64,000 nucleotides of DNA from Naumovozyma dairenensis CBS 421 (GCF_000227115.2 NC_016487.1:496001-560000), one strand, 5' to 3'; shown: positions 30,701-40,447, counted from the first letter of the stretch. The notes: generated from the sequence alone by a model not told the origin. Translations and numbers: made by a program.

Positions 30701-33226
30701 GAAGGTTTATATCACTTGAAATCGAAATATGTCGAACTAATTGATCCGTATTATATTGGACAATCATCTACGAGAAGATATGAAATTTCAAAAAATATAA
30801 GATTAAATATGGCGAAAAATCTTAAAATTCCACTTGATGAAACTTTTATTCCGGTGACAAATGTAATCAAATCTTTAAAATCCACAATATATTCTAACCT
30901 CTTCTCTATTTCCTCTAGAGACACCTTTGGTAGATTTTTAAAGACATCTTTGGAGCATATTAAAAAGTTCAAGAACGAAAATTTATTGACAGATATAGTC
31001 CATCTAGTTCATATATGTGTTATTAACAATCTGGACGAATTTGCCAAAATATTCTGGCATGAGTATGGCGTGATATCGATTGAGTTTTGCTATCATCATA
31101 GTATTGGTTCGATTTTATACTCATGCCTCTTAATGGAGGAATTTTCCAACGTGCATGGTGAGATCAAAGAAATTTTTAGGTATTTACTTGAAAACGTTCC
31201 CCATATGCATGTCAATAGTTTCCTGAATGAGCAAGTTCCCTCTTTCAATCCAGAGATATTATGGCATTCCAAACAGCAACTACAGCACGATGAAAGCCTT
31301 GAGAAGAAGAAAAATAAAGCAAAGCAAAGAAAGTTGAAATTAATGAAAAGACTTGCAAAACAGCAAGAACAGTTCATTTCTAATAATAAATTGGAGAAGA
31401 CGGAAGTTAATAAGACAGCAATGGACTCTAAGGAAAAACACGAAGGCTGGGACTTCCCTGATGACGGCTGTGTTTTTTGTAAAATGGAATTGCCATCAGA
31501 GACATACATATATTTTTCTTACGTAGAGAGAAATATATGCAATTTTGAGTTATCCTTGATTACCGATGTAGAAGAAAGCGAATTTTGTGAAACTAAACCA
31601 AACAATGTAGATATGCAACCAGTTCTGAAAACTTGCGGACATGGAGCACATATATCATGTCTAGGTAAATATATGAAATCACTTCATTCAATGCAAGCAT
31701 TAACGACCAAAAATATTCCAATATCATATGGTTTTGGTTTAGTATTCTGCCCTGTTTGCAACTCCTTAGTTAACTCTATCTTGCCAAGAATTTCTGATAA
31801 ATATCATAAAAATTCGATTGAAGCAGAGAATGAACATAGCAGCAGCGATGAACTATTACACACACATGTCATAAAATGTTCGCGAATACTGCTTGAAGTA
31901 GTCGAAGATGACCGCAATAAAACTTCTTTGTCGCGGTTTGATGAGTTGATCGTTAATAACGTTTCCAATTTAGAAATGCAATTGAGAAGTAAGTACAACA
32001 ATAAAAACAGCAATATATTCTCCTTACCTTATCAAATCCAATTAACTCTACATTTATTGGTCGAAATGAGAACATATCTGAAAAGGTGTATTCCATTTTG
32101 TGTGCCCAAATCCATTAACATCTCAGCAAATGATATCGACTGGGGCCATTTTCTTCAACACTCTGTAGATGTTAACGTATTGAATTGGGGGTTGGGAATG
32201 CTAATGGCCCCCAAAGCTGTTGGAGCTAACCCAAGCGTTTATTTGCCTTTATTATTGAAATTGAAACTATATCAAGATTCTATTCTTTTGGCAAGGGAGT
32301 TAATTAGGATGGATCTATCCCTCCAGGATACAACTTCGTCCGAATTTGACAGTTGTATGTTTGATGTTGATGTTCTTCGTACCGTTACAAGTATTTTACA
32401 AGACCAAATATCGTTCTTTTCTCCCAATGAATCCAAAGAAAAGATTTTTGAAAAATTATGGAAATGTAGGCTTTTCGTTGCCAAGTTTTTATCAAATTCT
32501 TTTTGCGTATTTTTGAAACGATTCTACGTTCTTTTTAAGACTAAACATCCCTTAAGATCAGCCTGGTTAGATACTGATACTACTGTTTCTGGAACAAAAG
32601 TCTTAAATCAATTAATGGCATTTTTTTCTCTTCCAAGTTTCGAAGCTTTAGTTAGGGAATTTAATGAAGTCGATCAAAATGAAATACATTCAGTTTTGGA
32701 TAGGTGTAACTTCCAAATAACTATAGGAAAACTACACCACATGAAACTACATGCTACCGATGAGCTAAAATTAATTGCTCTCCCTACTAATTTATCTTAT
32801 TTTTTCAATACTGATAAAACCCAGCTTCAATTTAGAGCATTTCATGAAGACATTGCCCTTTGTTTATTATGTGGATCAAAATTACGATCTCAAAAACCTG
32901 TTCCGTTAAGGAAATATTTATTGGGAGAATGTACGAATCATGCTAGAAATGATTGTAACATTTCAACTACGTATGGGGTGTTCTTGATGGTTCGACACAA
33001 TGCTATATATTTATCTTATGGTGAGAGAGGAACATTTTTCTTATCTCCATATTTGAATAAATATGGTGCATCTGATGTGGATTTCAAGTACAATATGCCG
33101 GTATACTTAAATACTCATAGGTACAGTTATCTATGCAATGAAGTTCTCTTGGGGAATATGATTCCACATTTAGTTTATAGAAAAACAGAAGGAGTTTCTG
33201 ATCTGGGTGGTTGGGAAACTATATGA
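27788..33226 (+). CDS. UBR2: E3 ubiquitin ligase of the UBR family, Ubr2
   Basis: 1812 aa from ATG 27788 (the open frame extends five codons upstream without an ATG). The UBR box is at about residues 100-165 (CNRQSF ... CFTC ... CESCF ... HIGHSYT ... GGICHCGD). A Lys-rich helix (about 1170-1200) precedes the RING-H2 (about 1228-1325: CVFCKMEL ... TCGHGAHISCL ... FCPVCNSL), and a C-terminal UBR autoinhibitory-type domain follows. I choose Ubr2 over Ubr1 because the UBR box is unlike that of Ubr1, the protein ends without the long acidic Ubr1 tail, and the next gene on this strand is IZH3, the UBR2 neighbour in S. cerevisiae. Ubr2 with Mub1 and Rad6 ubiquitinates Rpn4. TYS1, neighbour of UBR1 in S. 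cerevisiae, complicates the picture. Confidence 0.82.
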   Translation: MSRPTIIIQNLKTFLTHLPTFAENEYNELCSYIVWKTLNSCIKIDNDHIDWDSLTEPFLSENWKNGNYQKILNRYDDNAISWKDLYFQENNDNQHKNTMCNRQSFAPETVFYCFTCVNHPLYEICESCFDPSKHIGHSYTSRIIDRPEGGICHCGDPCAFKNLNDCRSCKNNENNHTGPEISTHDQNILETLDTVLDYIVDSIYYLKENNGIYCHIDEDDVPITGYFDDTSSLNFDDNENDLHLMLLNQYENNTNLDTVWAIQIDWTDNDWNPLDLTRKVSEILNTPIEYMIVITELLESRASSATILRSKDIHKLKRVMKEFEKENIKVRLRRTRDIFIQDLIEDLLDWIYRNCLDRVSSITFKYTLRTSMLNKWNSRMETDITYDPSKLHSKNQINLFGGFLVTEEQRSTWPWFKPWHFPAIEDDYISQILVQYNGRLLESDSKIPTTGFYSFSGSRFQHLFMECTAKFNKLSFAKLFRVLCTLFTIKDNSNIFLAAQYLDVYLSGLYNMVASDPSGDKLALMGALSQYTFQDPEVANIAIKHGFIERTLRFSFTLLAFSPDDLMPYLPVALYPRFKLPMGSIRNKKLTFCIKDLSFIMSLNTVPEFLLQNSSISNTLLEALLEFDNINIVKRETTEHVRYEKFEFSGYFFFLGTMLVLMESYLRNITQLRDLDTRRTIVLRFIDTIMRKEFESLGKFRGKYVDSENAISQTLHRNWNDENQLLLKHEEICDHISQTINFQVGVDPQSFFNPMSYLFRFVIQWSQCGRVEPLDKIFEKYIDFQDVFKDKERILHMSESALSTIVLIAQINAGFWVRNGSPITYQANMYTRYSLRETAYMSDLFNIQLSMSFADPDDFLVTYLSRWGLKHWSNGIPNCDYPDKDTTMVMVNEALLLLIRLLTEIRFLTMVSSLDGFLKILRREIINALNFESCSYSTLTMIIPEHITKHPSFDLELEELAIYVPQTGISDEGLYHLKSKYVELIDPYYIGQSSTRRYEISKNIRLNMAKNLKIPLDETFIPVTNVIKSLKSTIYSNLFSISSRDTFGRFLKTSLEHIKKFKNENLLTDIVHLVHICVINNLDEFAKIFWHEYGVISIEFCYHHSIGSILYSCLLMEEFSNVHGEIKEIFRYLLENVPHMHVNSFLNEQVPSFNPEILWHSKQQLQHDESLEKKKNKAKQRKLKLMKRLAKQQEQFISNNKLEKTEVNKTAMDSKEKHEGWDFPDDGCVFCKMELPSETYIYFSYVERNICNFELSLITDVEESEFCETKPNNVDMQPVLKTCGHGAHISCLGKYMKSLHSMQALTTKNIPISYGFGLVFCPVCNSLVNSILPRISDKYHKNSIEAENEHSSSDELLHTHVIKCSRILLEVVEDDRNKTSLSRFDELIVNNVSNLEMQLRSKYNNKNSNIFSLPYQIQLTLHLLVEMRTYLKRCIPFCVPKSINISANDIDWGHFLQHSVDVNVLNWGLGMLMAPKAVGANPSVYLPLLLKLKLYQDSILLARELIRMDLSLQDTTSSEFDSCMFDVDVLRTVTSILQDQISFFSPNESKEKIFEKLWKCRLFVAKFLSNSFCVFLKRFYVLFKTKHPLRSAWLDTDTTVSGTKVLNQLMAFFSLPSFEALVREFNEVDQNEIHSVLDRCNFQITIGKLHHMKLHATDELKLIALPTNLSYFFNTDKTQLQFRAFHEDIALCLLCGSKLRSQKPVPLRKYLLGECTNHARNDCNISTTYGVFLMVRHNAIYLSYGERGTFFLSPYLNKYGASDVDFKYNMPVYLNTHRYSYLCNEVLLGNMIPHLVYRKTEGVSDLGGWETI

Positions 33227-33444
33227 TTGTAAAGATTTACATCTTGACTTAGGTAGACATTTATAACAGTATAATATAAAGATAAAAGATTTAATCCTAT
33301 TTAAGGATATCAAATAGCCCTATGAGCATAAAATTACATGGACGATAATTTATTACTTGGATAATAACCTCGAAAAAAAAAGAGCAAAACAAAACATACC
33401 AAGGTTTTGTTTCTATTAACTTAGATAATAAAAAAATATTGATA

Positions 33445-34644
33445 TTATTTAGTAGCTTCATCTGTTATTTTAGCATCTTCTAATTTTTTAGATAATTCAT
33501 CTTCTTGTTCAGGTTTTTGAGCACCTGGGTATCTTGAACCTTTATTCTTTGGTTTCTTAACCTTCTTGGCCTTTCCTGGCACGACAACAGGATAACCCTT
33601 TTCTTGAGCTTCTCTATATTCTTGATTAGTTTCGAATTCCTTTCTTATTGGCTCTAATAAAAGATTGATTGCATCAGCGACTCCAGTTTTCAAATCAGGT
33701 GGAGACAATTTTTCATCTTTAAATGCTTGTTTCAAATCTTGGAAAGAATTGAAAGTAACTGGACCACCGAATTTTTCAGGTCTATCGATAAAGAATTCGA
33801 AATGATTTGATCCGTATTTCAATTCTTGAATTGGAGCAATAACGTATTCAACAAATGATAATAATCCATTATCTTCAACGTTACCTGGACTACAAAAGGC
33901 ACTATTAATTTTCTTCTTCACAACTTTTGGTTCTTCCAAAAGATCAATCTTAGAATTTGGATCTGAGGCAGACATTTTCCCACCTTGAGTTAACCCTGGT
34001 ACCATTGGATTCATTAAATGAGCTCTCTTTTTGTAACCCAAACTTTGTAAATTTTCTTCAGCTAGGACGAAGATTTTTCTTTGATCCACACCACCGAATT
34101 GAGCGTCCACGTCTAAGAAATGTTCATCTAATGCTTGCATTAATGGATAAATTAAACCACTTAATAATGGATTTGCCACTTGTTTAACGACATCAGCACC
34201 GGCTCTCTTAGCATCATTTTGGCTAACTATATTAGCCATTCTAAAGATATCTAAAGTATAATCTTGTGTTAATTGGTAAGAAGATCCAACTACGAATTTC
34301 AATTTTTCAATTGGAACGTTAATACTTCTTAGAATAGCTTTAATGGTGAATTCATAGTATTTTGCTCTATAATTAACTACATCTAATGGAGCTTTCATAT
34401 TATCTAAGAAAGCATGTAAATCAGCCAATAAGACTGTCACTTCACAACCAGCCTTTAAGAAATCTGCTAATTTGGTCATTGGGACGAAGTAACCACAATG
34501 AGGCTTACCAGTTGGTGCAGTCCCCCAATATAATTTCAATGGTCTCTTTTCCACTTCTAGGACATTCTTAATGATTTGTGGGTTTAAAACTTCTTGTAAG
34601 TTTTTGGTGATCAAGTTGTAAGCGTCTTGTGGTTCCACAGTCAT
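33445..34644 (-). CDS. TYS1: Cytoplasmic tyrosyl-tRNA synthetase Tys1
   Basis: 399 aa (S. cerevisiae 394). Class I synthetase: the HIGH-type motif is in [12 protein letters not shown] (about 42-53), the KMSKS-type motif is [16 protein letters not shown] (about 220-235), and the tyrosine pocket includes [20 protein letters not shown]. The C-terminal Lys/Pro-rich tail ([12 protein letters not shown]) is usual in fungal cytosolic TyrRS. It charges tRNA-Tyr. It is convergent with UBR2; in S. cerevisiae TYS1 (YGR185C) lies beside UBR1 in a different orientation. Codon choice looks strongly biased, as expected for a highly expressed gene. Confidence 0.97.
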   Translation of the reverse strand: MTVEPQDAYNLITKNLQEVLNPQIIKNVLEVEKRPLKLYWGTAPTGKPHCGYFVPMTKLADFLKAGCEVTVLLADLHAFLDNMKAPLDVVNYRAKYYEFTIKAILRSINVPIEKLKFVVGSSYQLTQDYTLDIFRMANIVSQNDAKRAGADVVKQVANPLLSGLIYPLMQALDEHFLDVDAQFGGVDQRKIFVLAEENLQSLGYKKRAHLMNPMVPGLTQGGKMSASDPNSKIDLLEEPKVVKKKINSAFCSPGNVEDNGLLSFVEYVIAPIQELKYGSNHFEFFIDRPEKFGGPVTFNSFQDLKQAFKDEKLSPPDLKTGVADAINLLLEPIRKEFETNQEYREAQEKGYPVVVPGKAKKVKKPKNKGSRYPGAQKPEQEDELSKKLEDAKITDEATK

Positions 34645-34856
34645 TTTGGTGAATATGTTTTATATATTTTTGTTTGTTGAGTTTTGCTTTACCTTGTCTT
34701 TTTTAGTCGTCAAGATTAAAAAATAGATCATCTAATCAGTCATTGCATGTTTGTGTGTCAATATTTTTTCATTTCTTTCCATGTTAGTGTTCAAGCAGTT
34801 TACTTTTCGCTCGAGTAAGGAAATTTTTTTTTTTTCCACGTCGTTGATGTTATCGT

Positions 34857-34864
34857 GTCACGTG
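34857..34864. promoter_or_regulatory. Cbf1-type E-box upstream of TYS1
   Basis: GTCACGTG, a match to RTCACRTG, 213 bp upstream of the TYS1 ATG. No centromere element III accompanies it, so a promoter role is more likely. Confidence 0.4.
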
Positions 34865-35106
34865 CTAGTTATCTTGGAAATAAGAAACGGAAGCACAGAA
34901 CACCGAGATTGTTTTTAAGCTACACACGTATATATATACATATACTGTTGGTGATAGAAATTGCGAATATTAAAGCCCCGGATGATAAATTTGAAGTTTA
35001 CATGGTAGGATGGAACTGGATAGTCTCAGCAGTTAGAGCTTATTATGAAATCAATTCATACCTGGTCCATTTCTTTACTCTAATTTTCAACATGATTAAG
35101 GTATTA

Positions 35107-35107
<1 letters not shown>

Positions 35108-35152
<45 letters not shown>
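35108..35152 (+). repeat. (TTA)15 microsatellite
   Basis: 45 bp of uninterrupted TTA units in the TYS1/IZH3 spacer. Confidence 0.95.
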
Positions 35153-35153
<1 letters not shown>

Positions 35154-35583
35154 CTTACGAGAATAAATAAAGACGCGTTATTTCAAAAAGTAGTCAAAAT
35201 TTGGATACTTTTGACTGCGGTGTACGAGCAAGCACGCGTACGCACATGAACAAGTGCTGATGGTTTACCGAGGTAATTTTAGTATTATGTTCCCGAATGA
35301 GGAAAAAAATGCGGGGAGCGGGGAAAGCATAATTTTCTTGGTGGTCGTATATCTTATATTATATTATATTATATGTACAGTATACTGTGACCAGGGCTTG
35401 GTCAATCCTAAAGGATTCTGGGCCAACCCTACCTTCTTTTTATTTCCTTCCGAAATTGTTTAACCCATTCCTAATGCAATCCTTGGCCCAAGCCATGACT
35501 AGAACAGATTAACCCTATTCTCAATCCATTAAACCTAATCAGTCTCAGGCCTATAATTTATACTATGTGAATGGTTGTGATTG

Positions 35584-35604
35584 TTAGGGTGTTTTTCACC
35601 CTAA
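35584..35604. repeat. Perfect hairpin, 8-bp stem and T5 loop
   Basis: TTAGGGTG, TTTTT, CACCCTAA: arms 35584-35591 and 35597-35604. Non-coding, function unknown; possibly chance or a terminator-like structure. Confidence 0.6.
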
Positions 35605-36320
35605 GGATAGAGGTAGGGGTTAGGTTAAGAGTAATATTTTTTAATAGTGGAGTTTCGTTTCGTTTCGTTTCGTCTGTTGTTCACCTTGCGGCTCGTATAC
35701 CCGTGCGTGTTGCCGTACCAAACGACATGGATTGCTACGTTAGGTTCTCCGTCCTCCCCTTTTGCTTGCTCGTATGTTGTGATGAAGTTTAAACGCCCTT
35801 CTTTTTCTTTTTTCTTTTTTTTTATTTTTATTTTTTATTTTGTTCTGTTCTCCACACTACACTACGGAGGTGTGTAAGTAGGGGCCTCTCTCTCTGTTTG
35901 TCTCCTCTGTCTCCTCTGTCTGCCCTTCCTTCTTTCCTTCCTTCCTTCCTTCCTTCCTTTTGCTCTCTCTGTGTGTGTGTGACCCGGACAACGTCGCACA
36001 TTTCTTCCCTCAGTACATACGTACGTACGTGCGCGGTTCGAGATTAGCCGAACACCTATAATATGCAATATGCAATTTGAAAAATTATAAATATGCCAAT
36101 ATTCAATACTGGCAAGACTCAATATACATGAATACTTTAATTCTGGCTATCTATCTATCTATCTATCTTTGTCTGTCAGTCACCATTGATCGCAACTAAG
36201 ACTACGCATCATAAAACGTAGTATCCTAGCTCTACAGCTATTGCTTTTACCATAGCTACTTCTGTGTGGCAGTTCTTTCATTTTTATTCACTCACTTTAG
36301 TTGCCCAGTTACTAATTCAT

Positions 36321-36353
36321 TCACTCACTCACTCACTCACTCACTCACTCACT
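36321..36353 (+). repeat. (TCAC)8 microsatellite just 5' of IZH3
   Basis: Eight tetranucleotide units ending 58 bp before the IZH3 start codon, probably inside the 5' leader. Confidence 0.9.
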
Positions 36354-36411
36354 GAAGTTTTTCTTTTTTCCGATTGCTATCTTCATTAATCAAAGTTCAA
36401 TACAAGATACC

Positions 36412-38148
36412 ATGTCATTCTGTTATAACGATAATAGCTGCAGCGCTGACACATACTCAAGTACCAAAATGGTATCACAAGCTTTACCATACGCAATGGA
36501 CACTCTGTATAAATTAGGTAGAAAAGGTAGATCAAATGTAAGCAGAGTTAGAAAGTCCGGTAGAGAATTAGCACATAGATATTCTATTCCAAGATTTTTA
36601 TATAATCAATTCTCTACAATAGATGAATCTGATGAAATTGAAAAATTTGATCCTGATACTACTGATACTACTACTAGTACTCATATGAAAATCCTAAATG
36701 ATCTTAATGAAAATAACAACACAAGTTATATCGCATCTAAACAATACCAAACCGTTATAAGTCGTCCAAATTCAACTACCAATTTGGGTTCATCACAAAT
36801 TTCTATCAATTCAGACGCTGCTACATTAGTTAATAATAAAAATTTCACTAATTTCATATCTTCTTCTAAACAAAATATCGCAGAGTCTTCTTCACCTTAC
36901 AATTCATCATCATCATCTACTACATCATCATTATTCTCTGCACCAACAAGAACTTCTTCTAATACTTTCATAGAAGAAACTTTAAAATTTGAAAAAAACA
37001 ATATTAACAATAATAATAATGGTAATAACTTATTTATTGAAGAAAAATTCAAAAATTTGGAACATTTCACTCCATTAAGTGAACCTTCAGAAGAATTGAA
37101 AAATGTCATCTATTCTTTTAATCATCCAACAGCTTTCCAATTAGGTAAAAATGATCATCTACATTATTATCAATTACCATTCCCATGGAGAGAAAATAGA
37201 TATATCATTTATAATTATAGATTTTATGATTCTCATAAAAAATCTTTATTATCAATATTCAATTGGTATGGTTGGCATAATGAATCATCAAATATTTGGA
37301 CTCATCTATTAGGTGCCATATATTTAATCTATCTATCAATTTATGATTTCCCAAATTCAGAAATTTTCCAATCTGAAAAAGTACCAACAACAGCTAAACT
37401 CATAGTCTATTTGTTTCTCTTTGCGGCAATTAAATGTTTATTAGCATCTGTCTTTTGGCATACTTTTAATGGTACATCATTTTTAAAGCTACGTTCCAAA
37501 TTCGCATGCGTAGATTATAGTGGTATTACCATTTTAATCACAGCATCCATATTAACTACGGAATTCGTTACAATGTATTCATCTTTCTTTGCCATGTGTA
37601 TATATATGACAATATCATTATCATTAGGTATGTTTGGTGTCTTTATGAATTGGTCACCAAAATTCGATAGACCAGAAGCAAGACCATTAAGAATCAAATT
37701 TTTCATCTTACTAGCAAGCATGGGCGTATTATCATTCTTACATTTGACCTATTTAACTAATCTCCAATACGCTACATGGTTATTAACTCCAGTGACAAAT
37801 AAATCTATAGTTTGGTATTTGGTAGGTGTTGTGTTTTATGGTTCATTTATTCCTGAAAGATTTAGAACTGATGTCAAAGTTGATGATTCCATCCCAACCA
37901 CTTTCCAATTATCAACTGATTTAAATATCATTACTAAAAATAAAAATATTCATTTTAGAGAATCACCAACAATCCATTCTAAATGTAATCATAGTTGTAA
38001 ATATCATTTGAAATCATTGAAAACATTGTGGTGGGTAGATTATGTTGGTTGTTCACATACCTTTTGGCATTTCTTTGTCGTATTAGGTGTAATAGGACAT
38101 TATAATGCTATTATAGATATGTTCACTAAAAGATGGTTGATGTCATGA
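36412..38148 (+). CDS. IZH3: PAQR / hemolysin-III family membrane protein Izh3
   Basis: 578 aa (S. cerevisiae Izh3 about 543). A long Ser/Asn-rich cytoplasmic N-terminus (about 1-250, with runs of Ser and Asn) is followed by the PAQR signature FNWYGWHNESSNIWTHLLGA (about 283-302), the SVFWHTF metal-type motif, multiple hydrophobic segments, and the final conserved CSHTFWHFFVVLGVIGHY near the C-terminus. Izh proteins are adiponectin-receptor relatives linked to zinc and sterol homeostasis. The length of the N-terminus separates Izh3 from Izh1, Izh2 and Izh4. In S. cerevisiae IZH3 is immediately downstream of UBR2; here TYS1 lies between them. Confidence 0.92.
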   Translation: MSFCYNDNSCSADTYSSTKMVSQALPYAMDTLYKLGRKGRSNVSRVRKSGRELAHRYSIPRFLYNQFSTIDESDEIEKFDPDTTDTTTSTHMKILNDLNENNNTSYIASKQYQTVISRPNSTTNLGSSQISINSDAATLVNNKNFTNFISSSKQNIAESSSPYNSSSSSTTSSLFSAPTRTSSNTFIEETLKFEKNNINNNNNGNNLFIEEKFKNLEHFTPLSEPSEELKNVIYSFNHPTAFQLGKNDHLHYYQLPFPWRENRYIIYNYRFYDSHKKSLLSIFNWYGWHNESSNIWTHLLGAIYLIYLSIYDFPNSEIFQSEKVPTTAKLIVYLFLFAAIKCLLASVFWHTFNGTSFLKLRSKFACVDYSGITILITASILTTEFVTMYSSFFAMCIYMTISLSLGMFGVFMNWSPKFDRPEARPLRIKFFILLASMGVLSFLHLTYLTNLQYATWLLTPVTNKSIVWYLVGVVFYGSFIPERFRTDVKVDDSIPTTFQLSTDLNIITKNKNIHFRESPTIHSKCNHSCKYHLKSLKTLWWVDYVGCSHTFWHFFVVLGVIGHYNAIIDMFTKRWLMS

Positions 38149-38599
38149 AGACTTTTCTCTTTCTTTTTTTCCCTGTCGATAATAAAAAAAAAAAAATACA
38201 TCAATTGTGCTAGCAACAAAAAACCCCTTATGACCTTCTGTTTTATATATTATTATTATTATTATTATTATTAAAATTATGACATGTAAAATATATTTAT
38301 GAAAATATCAACGCCATCCCCTTATTTATGCTCAATTTGATTCTTTAATAGAATTCTTTATACTCTTTATATGATCTTCTTTAGTTTTGTTTTTTCTTTC
38401 TTCAGCTACTTTATACACACACAATCCCATACGAACTACACAATACATACAAATCTCAAGTAACTAAGCCACAAAAGACAACTATATGCAGACGATATGG
38501 TACATCACTGGGATCTATCAGAAATTTAGTAGGAGCAACATTGCCATATATGTGAATATTAAGGATTTAATGACTCGGATAACGCTTTGGAACCAAGTT
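38149..38599. other. Convergent intergenic region IZH3 / BRE2
   Basis: About 450 bp, with an (ATT) run near 38248-38272 and an A13 run near 38184. Nothing else is supported. Confidence 0.6.
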
Positions 38600-40141
38600 T
38601 TATATCAGTGTCAATATTTTTTGTTCCCATCTTGCATTCATCGGAACACCTTCTTTTGAAGTAGTAACACATTCTTCAACTTCATCAATGATATCCCATA
38701 CTATATCTTCTGCAATTTGTTCTTCAAATATTATATCCAGTGTTTTCAGGCTTTCTATGTCTCTCACATGTTCTTTCACATCATTAAGATACTTCATTTT
38801 CCTAGGTTGAGTTATAATCCTCGCCGTCCCTCCATTGAAACAACTTACCGTAGGATAATACCCCAATTTATTGTTATTAACATATTTATTCCTTAGTAAT
38901 GATCCTCTCTCAGTTTTTAGTTCAAGATTATAAGTTGAATTCCTAATATCACTAGAGTTCTCTTCTAATGGTCTCCCATGTCTCCAATAATTTTGATAAA
39001 ACTTTTCATTATATTGTAATTCACTAAATGGTGGTAAAACTGGCTTAAGATCCTCAAATGCATTACCTAAATATTCTCCATTCAAGTAAACTCGCAATGA
39101 AGACCCTGTTAATTGATAATAATCTTCACGCTCTCTTTTATCTGATGAATAGTAGTCCGGTTTCGTTGTCTTTACATAATCTGTCGCTTCAAAAAATAGT
39201 TGATTCTTATATCTAATAGCAATATGATCTCTTATCACATTATCATAATCGATATCATCCAATAAAGCTTTTTGGAAAGCTCTTCGTGATTCTTGTATTT
39301 TTATCTTCTTCCTCAATGGTCCATTTTCTTCAGCATAATCCATGTTATTTGAAACGTTATTAATTTTAGTTGAATGCTGGATTAAGGCCTCAATTCTTCT
39401 TCGGGTATATTCTGCAGCTTGTTCCTTCTGAACGTCTATACTTGGTAATTCCAAAACAAAACTCAATATATCCCCAGATCGGACTGCATCCATAGTCTTT
39501 AAAACTTGTTGGATTTTACCCTTATGAACAGATTCTAAAGCATTGTCTCTTAATCCGTATCCGTATGAATCAAACCCAACTGGTCCTTCCAATGATGCCT
39601 CTCTCCTTGATATCCCCATTCGTACATGTGGAGTTGTATTCAACAGATCCTTTTTCACTTGCAATGGTATCCTATGATTATAATTGTCATTAGAAGCATC
39701 ATTCCCATTGGCTGTCTTAATGGCACTTTTATCAATGGGAGTTCCACCATTTAATATTTCAACTTCCCAATAAGCAGTTCCTTCCTTGATGCAAACATCT
39801 GCCCGAGACGTTCTCCAGCCCAGGTACTCTTTCACCGAGATCGTATCATTCGTGCCTTGAAGTAACGATATCCTATTAGATCGATCCATCAAATTGAACC
39901 CTGGCTCATCGAATGGATATTCACTGACACAATATCCTAATTCCTTAAATAACGGATTAGGAGAACATACTCGATATATAAAGTTTCTCTTATTTAATGG
40001 TATATCTTCTGGTTTGACGAATTCCAAATCTTTATAATTATGGGTAGTCTGGAAATTCGGTAGAAATGGTCTATTATCAATTGTGTCTTTACCGGAAACA
40101 AAATCAGTATTTTCTTGATATGGTATGATTCCTAGCTTCAT
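38600..40141 (-). CDS. BRE2: COMPASS subunit Bre2 (Ash2-like, SPRY domain)
   Basis: 513 aa (S. cerevisiae 505). A split SPRY domain spans about residues 100-450, with the recognisable stretches YLGWRTSRADVCIKEGTAYWEV and VRMGISRREASLEGPVGFDS, the latter matching the B30.2/SPRY core of Ash2L, and a basic insert in between. The C-terminus (about 485-513) corresponds to the Sdc1-binding helix. Bre2 with Sdc1 supports histone H3K4 methylation by Set1. It is divergent from PPR1, as YLR014C/YLR015W are in S. cerevisiae. Confidence 0.95.
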   Translation of the reverse strand: MKLGIIPYQENTDFVSGKDTIDNRPFLPNFQTTHNYKDLEFVKPEDIPLNKRNFIYRVCSPNPLFKELGYCVSEYPFDEPGFNLMDRSNRISLLQGTNDTISVKEYLGWRTSRADVCIKEGTAYWEVEILNGGTPIDKSAIKTANGNDASNDNYNHRIPLQVKKDLLNTTPHVRMGISRREASLEGPVGFDSYGYGLRDNALESVHKGKIQQVLKTMDAVRSGDILSFVLELPSIDVQKEQAAEYTRRRIEALIQHSTKINNVSNNMDYAEENGPLRKKIKIQESRRAFQKALLDDIDYDNVIRDHIAIRYKNQLFFEATDYVKTTKPDYYSSDKREREDYYQLTGSSLRVYLNGEYLGNAFEDLKPVLPPFSELQYNEKFYQNYWRHGRPLEENSSDIRNSTYNLELKTERGSLLRNKYVNNNKLGYYPTVSCFNGGTARIITQPRKMKYLNDVKEHVRDIESLKTLDIIFEEQIAEDIVWDIIDEVEECVTTSKEGVPMNARWEQKILTLI

Positions 40142-40447
40142 TGTATCACCACCAATTCTTGTACGCTTTCCAATGATTTGTCTTGCTTTCTCTATTTGTT
40201 CGTGTTTTTTTTTTTTAAATTAACATTTGAAGATCCTGCTTGAACCTTTAAATTTTCATTTAATGGAATTTTTCAAAACTTAGAGACTAAACAGTTAGAT
40301 CTATAAACAGAAGTAAAAAAAAACTCCCAACCATTCATAGAACCAATGGGAAAGCAAGTTAGAAGAAAAAAAACCGTTCTAGTATAGTTACAAATTTAAG
40401 AGATACATATGCAGTAGGCACAATCAGGAAATTCAAAAAAAAGTAGA
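40142..40447. other. Divergent promoter BRE2 / PPR1
   Basis: 306 bp with T- and A-runs near 40207-40217 and 40314-40323. No clear factor site is seen. Confidence 0.5.

Larger units (their letters stand above)
34645..36411. other. Long TYS1/IZH3 divergent spacer (1.77 kb), microsatellite-rich
   Basis: No credible gene. In order it holds: a Cbf1-type GTCACGTG (34857-34864), (TTA)15 (35108-35152), two ACGCGT boxes (35173-35178 and 35234-35239), a perfect 8-bp stem hairpin (35584-35604), (GTTTC)4 (35652-35671), a T-rich then CTTC-rich pyrimidine tract (about 35798-35960), GT and ACGT runs, (CTAT)n (36147-36168) and (TCAC)8 (36321-36353). The AUG of IZH3 follows at 36412. Confidence 0.7.

Noticed and set aside
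27788..33226. Naming the UBR gene UBR1 because TYS1 is adjacent.
   Set aside because: UBR box and missing acidic tail fit Ubr2; IZH3 follows on the same strand as in the UBR2 locus; TYS1 orientation differs from the UBR1-TYS1 pair.
34857..34980. Possible centromere: GTCACGTG resembles CDEI.
   Set aside because: No 80-120 bp extremely AT-rich CDEII and no TTCCGAA-type CDEIII at the right distance on either strand. A Cbf1 promoter site is simpler.
35580..35635. Telomere-like words (GTTAGGGTG, GGGGTTAGG).
   Set aside because: Only a few scattered matches, no tandem array, and the site lies between two ordinary genes. Similar words at 57126-57201 are equally isolated.
35777..35900. C/D box snoRNA suggested by GTGATGA.
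   Set aside because: No CTGA D box at a suitable distance and no terminal stem.
36028..36050. tRNA remnant suggested by GGTTCGAGATT (B-box-like).
   Set aside because: No A box, no acceptor stem, and the last B-box positions do not match.
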